A stretch of DNA of 64,000 bases, taken from Gelatoporia subvermispora B. Lineage: Eukaryota; Basidiomycota; Agaricomycetes; Polyporales; Gelatoporiaceae. Below, one piece after another: positions 47,299 to 60,700 of this stretch. The position numbers and the translations under genes were made by a program. The stretch is from the NCBI GenBank assembly GCA_000320605.2, contig KB445791.1, positions 2,785,057 to 2,849,056 of the forward strand. The letters are read 5' to 3'. Each line of letters begins with the position of its first letter. Position 1 is the stretch's first letter. Below the pieces are notes generated by a model that ran no database searches, was not told the origin of the DNA, and saw nothing but the letters and a program-made list of their open reading frames with translations.

Positions 47299-48463
47299 TA
47301 GATGGGTGCGGTGGGCGTTCAGAGCATCGTTATATGAAATCGGCTGGTTGGTTGAGTGACGATTGAGGTTGCCGAGGGGCGATAATTATAGGAAAGGCAG
47401 GTAGGAGCTGAAGGGAGAACCCCGCTACTGGAAACTGCGGGCGGCCTTGGTTACTGATTCGTTGCGCCGCAGAAACCCGCTCAAAAGCCTGGACGACCCA
47501 AGATGCCAAAGTCTGGTGGGTCCATTCATCCGCATGTCCGCCCGTAACCCGCCACCGACGCGGGCGTGCCTGAGTTCGGACTCTGTAATTATTTACTAGT
47601 GCTCGTTTGCTACACTCGTGCGGCGCCCCCCAACGTCTTCGACACCCTCCATCACCCCGGCCGTCAACGACGATCCCGAAAGGCATCATATCCCTGGTCT
47701 CGTCGAGAACAACGCGCCTATCAACGGGCAAATACTCGCCCGCAGCAGCGCCCGACCAGCAGCTGGATTATATGTTGCTGTGCGCGTCTGCGTCGACGTC
47801 CTCCATGCAATGCAATCGCCTCCGCCTCGGACGCGACGAACTTGATTTCCTTCTCTGCACATTATTGCCGACGGATTGATTCTCAGCCCGTACATCGGAG
47901 GAACGAAGAGGAACGTCACCTGCACCGGTCCCTAGAGCAGCCTGGAGCCCAGCCCATTCACTCGGACCACCGAAGCGACAATCCAGACCGCGTACACCTT
48001 CACTACATCATTGTCACCCTTTGCACATGCAGCACGTTATGGACAAGCGGGTCAGAGTTGTCATTTCTCTGTACATCACCCTCGAGCTGTCTATAGATGT
48101 CGGCCGCACGTACAATTACGGGCACAGTGTCTGTCGCGATGGTTATAGTAGCAACAAAATGACGAGATCTGAAGCAAAAGGGGGGGACAGAAATTGTTAA
48201 TCGAATGCACAAGCTCGGACACGCCCAAGTTTACAAATAAACAGACTAACTACTCTATCGGCCAGGTTAACAGACAATGCGAGATGCTAGTTGACAGATT
48301 GTTGCGTCGCGGCCACAGGGTATAGGTGCCATCGCAATGAGGCGGGTAATGATGATGTGAATCTCTTCGCTCCTCCGCAACATGGTCAATCCCGTCGACA
48401 TCACTGGGTTTTGTGCCTGGGAATACGTCGTTAGCGGGAGCACTCAACGCAGCGCTAGGCAAC
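47299..48463. other. Intergenic between RasGAP 5' end and elongase 3' end
   Basis: About 1.2 kb. Several overlapping plus-strand frames at 47,566-48,096 read in protein-like fashion over short runs, but none has a start plus conserved motif. I see no supportable gene. Confidence 0.45.
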
Positions 48464-49665
48464 TCACGCATGACCGTTCGCAGCCCCGTTGCCGTTCGGA
48501 ATGGCCTTGCCGTTCGCCGCAGCACCCTTGCCCTTAGGCTTCTTGTACGTCTGGATGTAGAATTGGATGAACAGCACCAGGTAGCTCGAGAGAATGCCGC
48601 AGCCGAGGAGAGCAGCAGTTTCCGTGCCAGCACAGGAGCCCAGAGTAGGGAAGCCCTTAAAGTACGTGGCGGTGTAGTAGGAGTACGCTGTACGCAGGAT
48701 GGTCAGTTGGAAAACGTGATCGCTTAACACGTGAAATGTGAACGTACTTGCGAAGTACACGGCAAACAGGTCGATTACAAACTGCACAATTTGCATGGTC
48801 GTCAAGTACTTCTTCCACTGACGAAATAGTTAGTATTGCCGAGGGCACAGTGACTGATCAAGACCCACCCAAATCTTGGCACCACCCGCAGTTGCGTAGT
48901 AGTAGTAATCTAGGGGCGTCGTGAATGGTCCGCACGTCACTCATGGTGTTGAGGTCTTACACATTAGTACGTGGACACTCAGGTTGATCGAAATCGGGAT
49001 CCATTGCTACAGCAGGCGAGTCAGGCGCATCAGGCATCAGATATGCAGCAATGTTCGCGTACCACAGAGGTCTTCCCATTAAGTTGAGTATAACATAACA
49101 TGGCAGTAGCAGAGTGATGGTAAACATGCAGGAAAGCTGTTGAAGGTGTCGGGTGTCAGTGTCGCACTGCAACCCCAACGCGATGGGCTTACCCAGGGGC
49201 TTCTTTTTCAGGGCCAGGAAAACCGTGTCTAAGAGCTCCAAATACTTGAAGTAATAGTTGATCATGTAGTAGAATTCCAGTCTCTGAGGCGAGCGTCAGA
49301 GATACGCGGGAGCGCGAGGGAACATGTCAAGTACTCACAGAAGTCCACATCTGCTCGTTGCACATTCCCCAGAATAAGCCGTTCTTCCAGACCATTGGCG
49401 CAGCCTCCTCGAGCATGAGAGCGAGCACGAGCGCGCTGCCCGCGCTGAGAAGTATGTTGTGAAGCTGGAAGAGGTATTGCAGCTTGAATGGTGGGCGCGT
49501 TTTCATGAACTCCCGTGTTCCGAATACGATGACGAGGTATGCGACGAGGGTGGGGATGACCTCGCGCGTAGTGGAGAGGGGGGTCGTACCGGGGACATAA
49601 GTGGTCAGGTAATGAGGGAGTGAGAAGGGAACGACATTAAGGAGAAAATCCGCGAGGGGGGCCAT
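48464..49665 (-). CDS. Very-long-chain fatty-acid elongase (ELO family)
   Basis: About 305 residues in six exons. The ATG at 49,665 gives [20 protein letters not shown]. The ELO landmarks are [25 protein letters not shown] (the histidine box, read across an intron), [25 protein letters not shown] and [15 protein letters not shown], plus a basic, Lys-rich ER-retrieval-type tail (KKPKGKG...). Six or seven hydrophobic segments are present. The enzyme catalyses the condensing step of very-long-chain fatty-acid synthesis in the ER and supplies chains for sphingolipids. The His box is intact. An in-frame ATG at 49,719 lies upstream and is less likely. Substrate chain length cannot be read from the sequence. 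Confidence 0.93.
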
Positions 49666-50079
49666 GCTGGAGACTGAGACGAGGAGCAAGAAAAATGGAG
49701 GCTCGGTGCGTCGGTCCAATGCGCGTGCTTTTCAACTTCCGCTTCGTCGCGCTGGCGTGAGCTGGCCCGACCGCGCTCGAGCGCTCAAGCGCTCACGGCC
49801 CCCCTCCCTCCGACTCCCGGAGAGCGCCCACGCCCCTCGCTTGCGATTCATGACCACGTCTTTGCGTCGCGGATCTATCCAGATCGAACATTCCAGCCAG
49901 TCAGCTCCCAGGGAAGTAGTATTAGGATTGCTCGACCACAAGGCCATAAGTAACGGAGACTGGTAGTACAATGGCGCGCCGACGCGCCGGATGCAGGTGA
50001 GATATGAGACCATGAATGATGCAACGATGATATCCAACAGAACGCAGACAGGAGGCAAGACAGTCCAAAAATGCAGATG

Positions 50080-50820
50080 CTATGTGATGACCAGCGCGAG
50101 GCCGTCCTCGAGGTCCGCCAGCAATACCCGTTCCCTGATTCGCTCCCGTCAGCTAATGGCAGCGTGGAGCGGAAGTGGACACCACTTACTTGGTCTCGAG
50201 CTTGTGGTTTTGAATAGCAGCAACCGCAGCTGCCCTGACCCTATTCGCGTCGAGGTCCGGGGGTAGTGCGCACACGAGACACAGGGGGCAGTTTGCAACC
50301 TGGAGTCGATACGAGGCTGCGATCTGTGTGCGAATTCAGCGACGTTTTGATAGGCACACGACAGGTAGACGTACTCCGGACGCTCGCAACACCTCGACCA
50401 GGTTGTGCACAAACATGAGAGAGCGGGAACGTAAGTCATGAAGGTCGTGAAGATCGCCTGTCCTCGTGTCAGTAGGGACTGACATGAGGACACTTAGTAG
50501 CCTTACAAGAGTCTGAAGGGGAGGAGAGGTTAGGGATCGTGCAGTGCAGTCTTACTGCCTGAGAAGACTGGCGGATCAGGCTGATCAGGCTGTTAGCATC
50601 GCAAAGGCATGTGGTTTAATAATGGGCAGACGTACTCGGCGAATGGTTCCAGAGCGTCCTGCAAGTTGCCAAGCTAGGGACGACAGCGTCAGACGACATG
50701 TACGGGAGCGGCCGAGCACGCGGAAATGCAGCTCACCTCGTTCAGCCCTACATCCTTCTGCTGCTGGCCTTCCACATGCAGAGACAGATGCTCGGATGCG
50801 GGAGCAATGACAGCCATCAT
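50080..50820 (-). CDS. Small multi-exon gene, unknown function (157 aa model)
   Basis: Model exons 50,737-50,820, 50,636-50,673, 50,556-50,580, 50,375-50,512, 50,190-50,323 and 50,080-50,134 splice in frame to 157 residues, starting MMAVIAPASEHLSLHVEGQQ. It reads as a mostly helical protein (LGNLQDALEPFAEDLIRQSS; SRSLMFVHNLVEVLRASG) with a short hydrophobic Cys-containing stretch and an acidic end (LLADLEDGLALVIT). If the fifth donor is not used, the frame stops at 50,186 instead. I do not recognise the family, so the evidence is the run of good splice signals. It is divergent from VPS13. Confidence 0.45.
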
Positions 50821-51706
50821 CGTGGATTGAATATTTGGGTGATGAGGAGTAGAGCTGAAGGCGGGGCTGGCTGAGACAGTTCTAGTAGGTCAGGACATAT
50901 TTATGTCGGGTCACGGAGACCTCGTTGCAAGGCTTCGCGGAGGATTTCGGAGGGACCGGTCCCCACGGGAACGATCGGTGCCAAATCGACCATGTTTTGA
51001 GGTTCTCGGTCGTCGAATCCTCGGCCAGACAGAACTGGGCGACGCGATGCAGAAATCCAGCTACAAAAGAAACAGACCATCTCGTCGCTTTGGCTCATCC
51101 CATTGTAGAATTGTCCGGATCCCACGTAAATCATTCTCCACTCCACATATTGGGGAATTTGAGCACTGTGCATTGTCTGGTCCACACCCTCAGCCCCTTT
51201 GGTACATAAAGAAGATCGCATATGAAAAGCACACGGCCGCACACGTACGTCGTGGGCAGTAACATGCTCCTCAGGTCATGTAATATGACCAAACTCAATA
51301 CATAAGAGTGCTCTTCGTTGGCCATAGAGATCAGGGGGCAAAGATCTGCTTCCACATCGGAGGCCGGGGCGGACGATTGCAAAGATAGGTTGTCCAGACT
51401 GTCTAACGGCTCCACGAACGGGAGGCCGGTATTGAAGAGGAACCAAGGCTTGAATATCCTATAGCACAAATATACGCTTACCATAAAAGGCAAGGATGAC
51501 GTACTGCATCAATTCCACTTGCGGGCGTCGAAGTCGCGAACTCGGTGCTGCAGGACGTGCAGCTCGTACATGACTAGCTTGATTATCACGAAACACCGGA
51601 ATCTCTGAAATCACCTGTGTTACTAGTGTGCTACTAGTGTGTTGTATACCTTCGTGTCATCTTCCAATCGGAATCCAGGGGTGCAGGAGAAGCCGCGGAA
51701 ACAGTC
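50821..51706. other. Divergent upstream region between the small gene and VPS13
   Basis: About 0.9 kb without a supportable gene. Minus-strand open frames at 50,901-51,242 and 51,131-51,493 overlap and carry no recognised motif. Confidence 0.45.
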
Positions 51707-54700
51707 ATGGTGTGGTGGACTGACCCTGGCAAGGAGGTGTTGAACATCGTATGCAGCAGCATCAAAACATATGCAATGTAGTAGCTGATTTCATCTGATG
51801 TCAGCTGTTCAACAGGGTCCTCGCCCCATATGTTGAGAATCTGGACATGAACCAAGTGAACTACGGTATTGGCCAAGGTGCGCGCTCAGGACCCTGTGAC
51901 ACGGAACGAATTCACATGGCGATGTAGGACGTATCACGCTGAGCAAGCTCAGGCTGAAGAAGGGTGCCCTTGACAAGTTCAGATTGCCGGTTGATGTAGT
52001 TGAAGGCGCGTCCAGTGTCGATCTGTCCAATCACAGTCACCATTGATATCAACACACACACAGGCCATCTGGGCAAGTTCACTCTGTCCCTGCACTGGTT
52101 GAACCTGGGAAATCAGCCTGTGGAGATTACTATTGAGGATGTGTACCTTCTTGTGGTCCCATCTTCTGAGACCACGTATGACGCCGATGAGGATGAGCGG
52201 AGGCAGCAAGCTGCCAAAATGGAGCGCCTGGAGAACGCAGAGCTGTTGCATATGCAAGGAAGTGACGTCGCCCAAGGTAAGTAGTCCCTTAATATGACTG
52301 CCCGTGTCTGACACTATTGCTCTGTAGACTCGCCACAGTCTCAAGGTTTGCTGGCCTCGTTGACGGCCAAGATCATCAACAATCTCCAAATTACTGTCCG
52401 TAACATACATGTACGATATGAAGACAAATTGAGTGTCCCTGGCGTATGTCTATTTCTGATGGAACTTCTATATATGTGGACATTGATGCCGGAACTATTC
52501 ACAGCACCCATTCGCGGCTGGTCTAACATTGGCAGGCCTGACAGCGGTATCCGTGGATGACAAATGGGAACCGGCTTTCATCGACAGCAGTGCTGGAGCC
52601 ATCCACAAGGTCAGTAATTTATGCCACATCTGGTTTGATCATCCTTAGTAATCTGCCTCGTAGCTCTCGAAATTGGAGTCACTTGCGGTATACTTTGATA
52701 CCGATTCCGGTAGTCTGTCAGGATTATCTTACGACGAGCTCGTCAAGAGATTCGCGGCTCTGGTACGCCTCCGACATGCCTATCCGGTGTACTCTAACCC
52801 AAACCGCTTGACACAGATCCCGAAAGATGACGCCTCGTCCGATCACCAATTCATTCTCAAACCTGTTACCGGCGAGGGTAGGGTAAGTGGATCAGTCTAC
52901 GTCTCTCCGGGTCCAGCTTACAGTTGCGCAGATCATCATGAACCATCAGCCAGACAAGGAGATACCTCGGTTTGATGTGCAGCTATTCTTCAATGAGATC
53001 GGAGTCATCCTGGACGACAACCAGTACCGCGACGTCATCTCGCTTCTCGATATGTATCATTTCTACATGCGGCAGCACCAGGTCCGTCCGTAAGATTCAC
53101 GGAAGATACTTCAAGCGCTAATGATCCTGAAGTACCAAAAATACCGCCCGTCCGCGGAGGAACTCAGTGCAAATAGACCAAGAGCACTTCTCACGTTCGC
53201 CACGAGAGCTATTTTAGACGAAGTTCGGGAACGCAAGCGGAAATGGACGTGGGCATACTTTGCTGAACGGCGAGACGACCGGCATAGATATGTGGACCTT
53301 TTCAAGAAAAAGCAGCTCGACTCGTTGGTAAATGGGGTATATGACTTGATATACTCTCCGTCATGGCGTGAGCTGATGCCGCGAAATCCAGGAAGTAGCC
53401 GAATTCAATGCTCTCGAGAAGAAGCTGTCGTATGAGGACATTCGCTTCTACCGCTCGATCGCGAGGTCCAAAGTGAAGAAGGACCTTGCCGCACGGAAGA
53501 GAGTTGAAGACGAAAAGAAGAAGCAGCAACAGCCCCAGCAGCGCAGTAGCTGGGGAAGCTGGTTGTGGGGATCGTCTGATACGACCGAAACGTCGAGCCA
53601 GGATCCAGTCTTCCCGGAGGAGCTCACGGACGACCAGCGTAAGGAGCTGTATGAGGTGCTCGACTATGATGAGAAGACGGCATTGGCAAACTCGTTCGAG
53701 ACTCCGCAGGATGCGTTGAAGGCCCGTGTCGCAGCGCAGCTGAAACGAGGCTCGTTCGCTCTCAGGACCGACCCGAGGGGCAAACGTCAAGATATCGTGT
53801 CCATGGTCTTCGACGTGTTTCAAGCAACTTTCATACAACGAGAGGATAACTTTGAGACATCCATGTCCCTAGGAGGATTCGCTGTTCACGACGGCACGAC
53901 GAAGAACACCCTATATCCACTCATCGTCCACGTCCAAGAGAGCCGTGATCAAGATGGTATCGTGAAGGCTCTGCCGATTGGACAAAATGAGCCGATGCAC
54001 GGTGCCGAGGATCCGTTCTTCTACCTCAAGTTCGAGAACAATCCCCTGGACGGACGTGCTGATAGTGCTCTGACATTCCGCATGCGATATATGGAGATTG
54101 TGTATCATAAAGGGTACATCGAAGCAGTATACAGGTTCTTCAAACCTCCTGCGAGTCAGCTCGAGTCCGTCGAAGCTCTTCTAGTATGTCTTTTCACAAC
54201 CAGGTGTCGCTCTTCATTCATTGTTCGCAGAGTGCAGCAAGCGAAACACTGGAGGGCCTGCGAAAGGAAACAAGAGCAGGTCTCGAGTATGCCCTGCAGA
54301 CCCACAAGACTATCGACGTCCACATGGATCTTAATGCGCCTATTATCATCATACCCGAAGAGTACGTGTTTCTTAAAGGTGTCAGAAGCTCGCATCTGAA
54401 TCTCCTGCAGTATCACAACGAACAACTGCAGGCACCTCGTCATCGATGCGGGTCACATTGCCATCAAGAGCGAGCTGGCGGACAAGAAGACGATGAAAGA
54501 GATACAGGCCAAGCGCAAGCAGCAGTACAATGATGAGGACTACAAGCGCTTAGAGTCTATGATGTACGACAGACTGTCTGTTAGGCTTGAATCCGCGCAA
54601 GTATGTCACATCTCTTTGGGCACTGAGCGTCTCTGACAGTGCCTCTAGTTCCTGCTTGGTGACGACCTCAAGTCGTGTATGGACGCTCTGACGTCCTCGG

Positions 54701-57700
54701 AACAAGACAATCTGCATCTGCTCGAGCGGATCAATTTGGATCTACAAGTCCAAAATTCGATTGTACCCACTGCTTACAACTTGGCACGTTTCAAGATTGC
54801 CGCTCACCTCCCGACACTCCAAGTCAACCTATCGGACAGCAAGTATAAGTCCCTCATGCGGCTGATCGACGTCTGTGTGCCACATTTCGACGACGATGAG
54901 GCCAAAGCCGTTTCTTCGGATAATACCCAAAGGCCTTCCACATTCCGGTTAACGCCGGGTATCTTCGGGTCTGGCGGAGAATACAATGTCGATGACGATG
55001 AGGACGAGCATCATCTAGAGGTTTCCAGCCCGAGGGACAATCAAGAGGAAGAGTTCTTCGAAGCTCAAGGCGACAGTCAGGGTGTATGTCATTATTGCTC
55101 GAAGAAGGCGCGAACTGACGCATCATATAGGACCCTGCAACGCGTCAACATGTCGTGGAACTCAACTTCACAGTGGACACTTTGCGAGCGTCGCTTTCTA
55201 AATGTGTCGGGAATGATGAGAGGCCACTTGGGGATGTCACGTTTGATCGCTTTGGCTTAGCGTTCGCCATGGCGAAGTATGTCATGACTGCCAATGTCAA
55301 TTTGAGGTGTGTATTACCCACTGACAAGGTATAAGACACACGTTGATCAGGATGTAGCTCTTTAGCAATGCACATCATGCAAGATGGGAAAGATCCCATA
55401 GAATTCATGTCATCGACGGAAGCGAATACGGATGAAGACCTGCTCACAGTCAAATATACTAGGGTTCAGCAAGAATCGCCCGAATATCAAACCATCTACG
55501 AAGGGATAGACCAGAATGTGGACGTGAAAATCTCCACGTTCCTGTTCCGAGCAGCCCCCGAGCCTGTCCTGACGCTGTATGATTTCATTATGACGACATT
55601 CGTGCCCCAGGACTCCACCAATCCTGCCGCAGAATCACATCAAATTTCGACCGATGTCGCCGCAGAACGTCCAGCTGAGGCTCAAAGCGGCCACAACTCT
55701 ACCGAGAAGATCCGCGTGCTGTTGAAACTTGCGAGCATACAAGGTCAATACATATGCCAATGCCATGAGGCCGGAGCTTTATGAATGCTGACGTTCTTCC
55801 AGTGATCCTGATCAACGATGACAACAGGCTCGCGACGTTGTCGCTGTCAACTGCAGATGTTTCGATCCTTCTTCGCTCTGGTACGATGCGTGTGAGTGGG
55901 AGACTGGGCAGCTTGGACCTCCTCGACAATTCCGAGGTCCAAACGGCCAGTCCTGCTTTCAAGCAGATGCTTTCGATTGAAGGCGACAACTTCGCGGATT
56001 TCCAATATCAAACCTATGATCCGAACGACAAGGAGAGTTACAAGGGGATCAAGTCGTCGATATACCTTAACACAGCGTCGTTGAAAGTACACTACCTAGA
56101 GCAACCGCTGCACGACATCTATGTCTTCGTCACAAAACTGGCCAAGCTCAAAGGCCTGTACGATGCAGCAACAGAGGCGGCGGTACAACGCGCGTCAGAA
56201 ATCGAACGCATGCAGTTCACGATCTCCATCAAGTCTCCCATCCTCATATTCCCCTCTGATGCGCAGCAATCATTGGACGTGTTAACGTTGCGTCTCGGCG
56301 AGTTCGCCGCCAAGAATGCTTACGATGACCTTGCAAATAAGACCACTGCGAGTCTGCGCGGCATTCAGCTAGCGTCTCAGCTGTATCATGACGACAACGC
56401 TTCTCTTCTGAAGATGATCGACGATATAAATGCCCAAGCAGAGGTCATCCAGCCCTTGAGTATTGATCGAGTAAGGGACACGTCTTCACCTGACATACAG
56501 GTTAGTGAAGAAGCTAGTCAATCCGGATCAGGACTAACAAAAGTTCCAGATCAGAGTCGAGATATCAGACGTTCGATTGCACCTTACGCAGGTCCAGTAT
56601 GGGCTGTTAATTGCATTGTCCTCATCTATTCCACGAGTATTTGCTGGCCCCATCGATATACCGGAAGCCGGAGACCTCGCTCTGAATGCTATCTCAACTG
56701 GGCAATCATCGCAAGATCTCACAAAACCAACGGATGCTCCCGCCGATATAGATCTACAACCAGAATTACGCCGTGTACCAGATGCAGAAGCTAGTATCTG
56801 GACATCGGTCGACGCTGTAGTCACGATCAACGCAGTCAAGTTGCATCTATACGACAAAGCAGCTTTTACTGAGGCCGACCTTAATGAACATGGTATCGCG
56901 CGATTCGCTCTGAACAGTAGCTCTTTGCGGACCAAAGTTCTCTCGGATGGCGCTATCGAAGCTCAAGTCATTTTCAAGTCCATGACAATGAGCAATACTC
57001 GACCTGGCCATTCAAAATTCCGGGAAATTATTCCTGCCAGCAAGCATGACAGGAATCAGGTGATGTTGTTGTACACGATGTCCGGTGGGATAGACCGATC
57101 CTCTCTAGCCGTTGTCACAATCGATTCCCCCCAGGTCATCTTCGCAGTCGACCCCATCATCGCTTTGCTCGATTTCTTCACTAGTGGGCTACCCTCTTCC
57201 AATGATATCGATCCAGATACTCTGAACGAATCGAGTACTACCACAAACACTTCAGGCTCTCCATTCGCATTCCGCCTGGACCTGCATGACATTTCTATCA
57301 GCGTCCTGGAGGATGACTCTGATCCTGAATCCCAAGCTATACGATTGGGTATTCAACAGGTCTCTCTGTCACAGCAGGTGCGCTACTTGATACCATGTGT
57401 TTGCCATGATCCACTGAATAAGATGAAATCCAGGCAACCGTTGCTCTGAGTGTGACTCGTCTCGGCATGTCTCTTGTTCGAATGGGCGGAAGCCCTGAGA
57501 GCGTGCGATTCCTAGATGATGTGGATTTGACATTGTCTCTGGATAATCGTGCCACGGATGCGCACCGTTCTATGGATGTCGAAGTTTCGGCACAACCCAT
57601 CGTCTTTCGAGCATCGTACCGGGATATCAATTTGATTACGAGCATCATCAACAAGGCGATAGAACTGTATGGTTCTTCCGTCGCATTTAGTCGCGAAACG

Positions 57701-60700
57701 TCAGAAGTTGCTCTCAAACAGTCCTCGAAGACCCCGTCGAGGCGTCTGCATGCATCCCATAAGACGTCCCGGTCTCTTTCGAAAGGACAGCCGGTTGGAA
57801 ACGCTCACGTGCTGGTTTCGAAAGAACAGGTAAGCCAGCCCTCGATAACGCCGGAACATTGATCTGATATGGGCTACACAGTTCAAGGCTTCGTTCGAGG
57901 GTCTGCGTCTTGTGCTTATTGGCGACTTACATGAACAACCCTTGCTGCACTTCAAGGTTAGACCATTTAGCGTGGAGGCTCGGGATTGGTCTAGTGCGGT
58001 TCGTAATCTGTTCTAGGGGCGCTCTCGTCCTGACAAGTAGTAGCTATTGGCAACATCAAGCCTGACGGCACAAATCACCTATTGGAACCTCTCCAACTCG
58101 CACTGGGAACCTCGTGAGTCACATCTACTTAGCGATCAACAATGATAATTGACATTGGCCCTAGTGATCGATCCATGGACGTTCGCACTTATCGTAAGCT
58201 AGTACCACGCGTTTGTTCCTTGTGACTGCTGACACTGCAACAGGTTTCCAAGCAAAGTCCCACTGCGGGCTTGTCCATGACATTGTCGGCACAGGAGCGA
58301 CTAGACCTTAACGTGACAACGGTTTTCGTGGAGCTGGCCCTCGCCACCGCCAGAATGTTCGGCAAAGAGGGTGACCACGTTCTGCGCAAGGCCCGTGGAA
58401 GTTACGCACCATATCGGATACGCAATCGTACGGGATCCAGTGTCTACGTTTGGTCTGACGTGGAGGGCACAAACCATACCACGGATGCAACCGCTGTGCA
58501 AGTTGCTCACAATAAGACCATCGATTGGAGGTTCGATGACTGGAAGACGACACGGGAGGTCAGTTCCATATCAGTTCCACAAGTTTCGCTCATAACCATG
58601 CACGATGTACTCACCGATATCTAGCACGTATCATCAAGTGGGCATAACAGCATTGGTTTGCAGATCATCGGAAAGCCTTGGGAACACATCAGGAGCATTC
58701 CGGTGGATAGAGAAGGGGACTTCGCGTTCACCCTTCGCCCGAAGTCCGAAAAGTACGCCCATCGTCTGTTGTGCGAAGTCACTGTACAAGACAACGTCAA
58801 GATTGTCACGCTACGCTCTACTTACAAAGTCGAAAATTCAACTTTGTATCCTTTGGAATTGACGCTTGTGGATGCTTCGGGTCAGCCGGTACAAGCGGTG
58901 GAGAAGATTGGTACGTTTGTCATCACACTGTACAGTCAGCGGTGTACTGAAGAGCCAACAGCGCCTGGACATGATTATGCACTTCCGATCGATGCGGTGG
59001 GCCAATACAGAGTCAGGATACAGCCAGACCGTGAGTTACCAGTTCCATCTGACCGGACTACTTATCGAATGGATCCTCCAGAGGGTTTCGGTTACCGATG
59101 GTCCAGTGCGATTCGCTGGGAGGATGTAGTCGCGAAGCGGCGATTCACGATCAAATGTCCACATACTGATCCAAACGAGTCCGCCTTTAGATTCCAAGCG
59201 TCTGTCGAGACTGATGTCAGTGACGTTAACTCTGCGTAAGTCAGTTTGTGATGTGGTCTTCCTGAATATGATATCAAGCTCGATATGACTAGAAAATATC
59301 CGAAGATCTCTCTCAAACTGCGGGCTCCCCTAGAATTGGAGAATCTCTTGCCGTATAACTTGAAATACCGGATTTACGACAAGAACTCGGATCAGAATTG
59401 GCGAAGCTATCTCCGCCAAGGAGGAATCATGCCTGTACACTCAGTCGAGCTGGGCCACCTCGTTCTTCTCAACATTCAGATCGAGGATTCCGGTATGTGA
59501 TTCGCAAATCACGAGAGCTGCTTGATACTGATTGGCGTCCAGTATTCAAGCCGAGCGATTTCGCTATCATCAACACTGATGGAAATTCAGATTTCGATGT
59601 GGAGAATAGTCTTATCCTGAGGGATGCTTCAGATCGTAAATTGGAATTGAAGTTGAACTATGTGTAAGCATGGCATCTCATTTTGATGCCTTATCTCATG
59701 GGGTTGCAGTCGATATCCCAACACGGGAGGCTCGTTCAAAGTCCAGATCTACTGCCCTTATCTCATAGTCAACAAGACGGGCCTACCGTTTGCTGTCCGC
59801 CCTTCACGATCTACGCGCATAGGAACCCCTTCGGATGTAGCAGGAGATACGCGGCCAGGTACGAGGTACTTAAACTTCATACAGCGTCTCCATTCTTACT
59901 TATCACCTGTTAGATGTTTTGTCCAGCAGAACGCCATTCAGTAAGTCTTCAGCTCCCTCACATACTTAGTTGACTCAATGCCTTACCAACAGTGCTATCG
60001 CACTCTGAGCGAGGGAGTGGTTTCAATTTCAAAGTGGGCGAATCCATGTGGTCACAGGTACTTCCTATCATCTAAATAGCATACAAGTGACTTATCAGCC
60101 CGTACCCAGGATGTGAGCTTCGAGGCCCCCGCTGCTGATACACGACTCGCAATGCCGTCTCAAGCTCGACGCACCGAAGCGATTCAAATTGGCCTGTCAT
60201 GGTCGGAAGGGCTTGGGAAGTACAAACTCACGAAAGTCATCACCTTGGCGCCTAGATTCATGGTGAAGAATGACTTGCCTCGGCCAATCGCTTTCCGTGA
60301 ACATGGCGTCGCGCCGAAAGGCCGTTCCACCCTGGGCCCAGGGGAGCGATGTCCCTTGCACTTCATCAAATCTGGAGACGAAACATTATTGACCTTCGCA
60401 TTCCCCGGCCTTAATGCGCAGTGGTATGTTCATCACCTATGTAACTATCTGATCTCACGGAGTATGTTCTATAGGTCCACGCCTATCAATGTGGAAGATA
60501 TCGGTTCAGTTCATCTACGCTTGCATTCGGGCGAGGAACGGTCTTCAGTGTACCTTGTCCGCGCGGACATCAAGTTGGGTGGATCAACAGTTTTCGTTAC
60601 GTTATCGGAAGCAGGGGAAGGCTGGCCACTCTCGATTGAGAACGACAGCGATTACTCCTTTACTTTCTACCAGGCAGTCAGTGGATCTCTTTAGTAACGG

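Noticed and set aside
47566..48096. Overlapping plus-strand frames between the RasGAP and elongase genes
   Set aside because: No suitable start in the best-looking frame and no motif; likely fortuitous in GC-rich upstream DNA.
51131..51493. Minus-strand open frame upstream of VPS13
   Set aside because: Hydrophobic pieces but no start context, splice partner or family resemblance.
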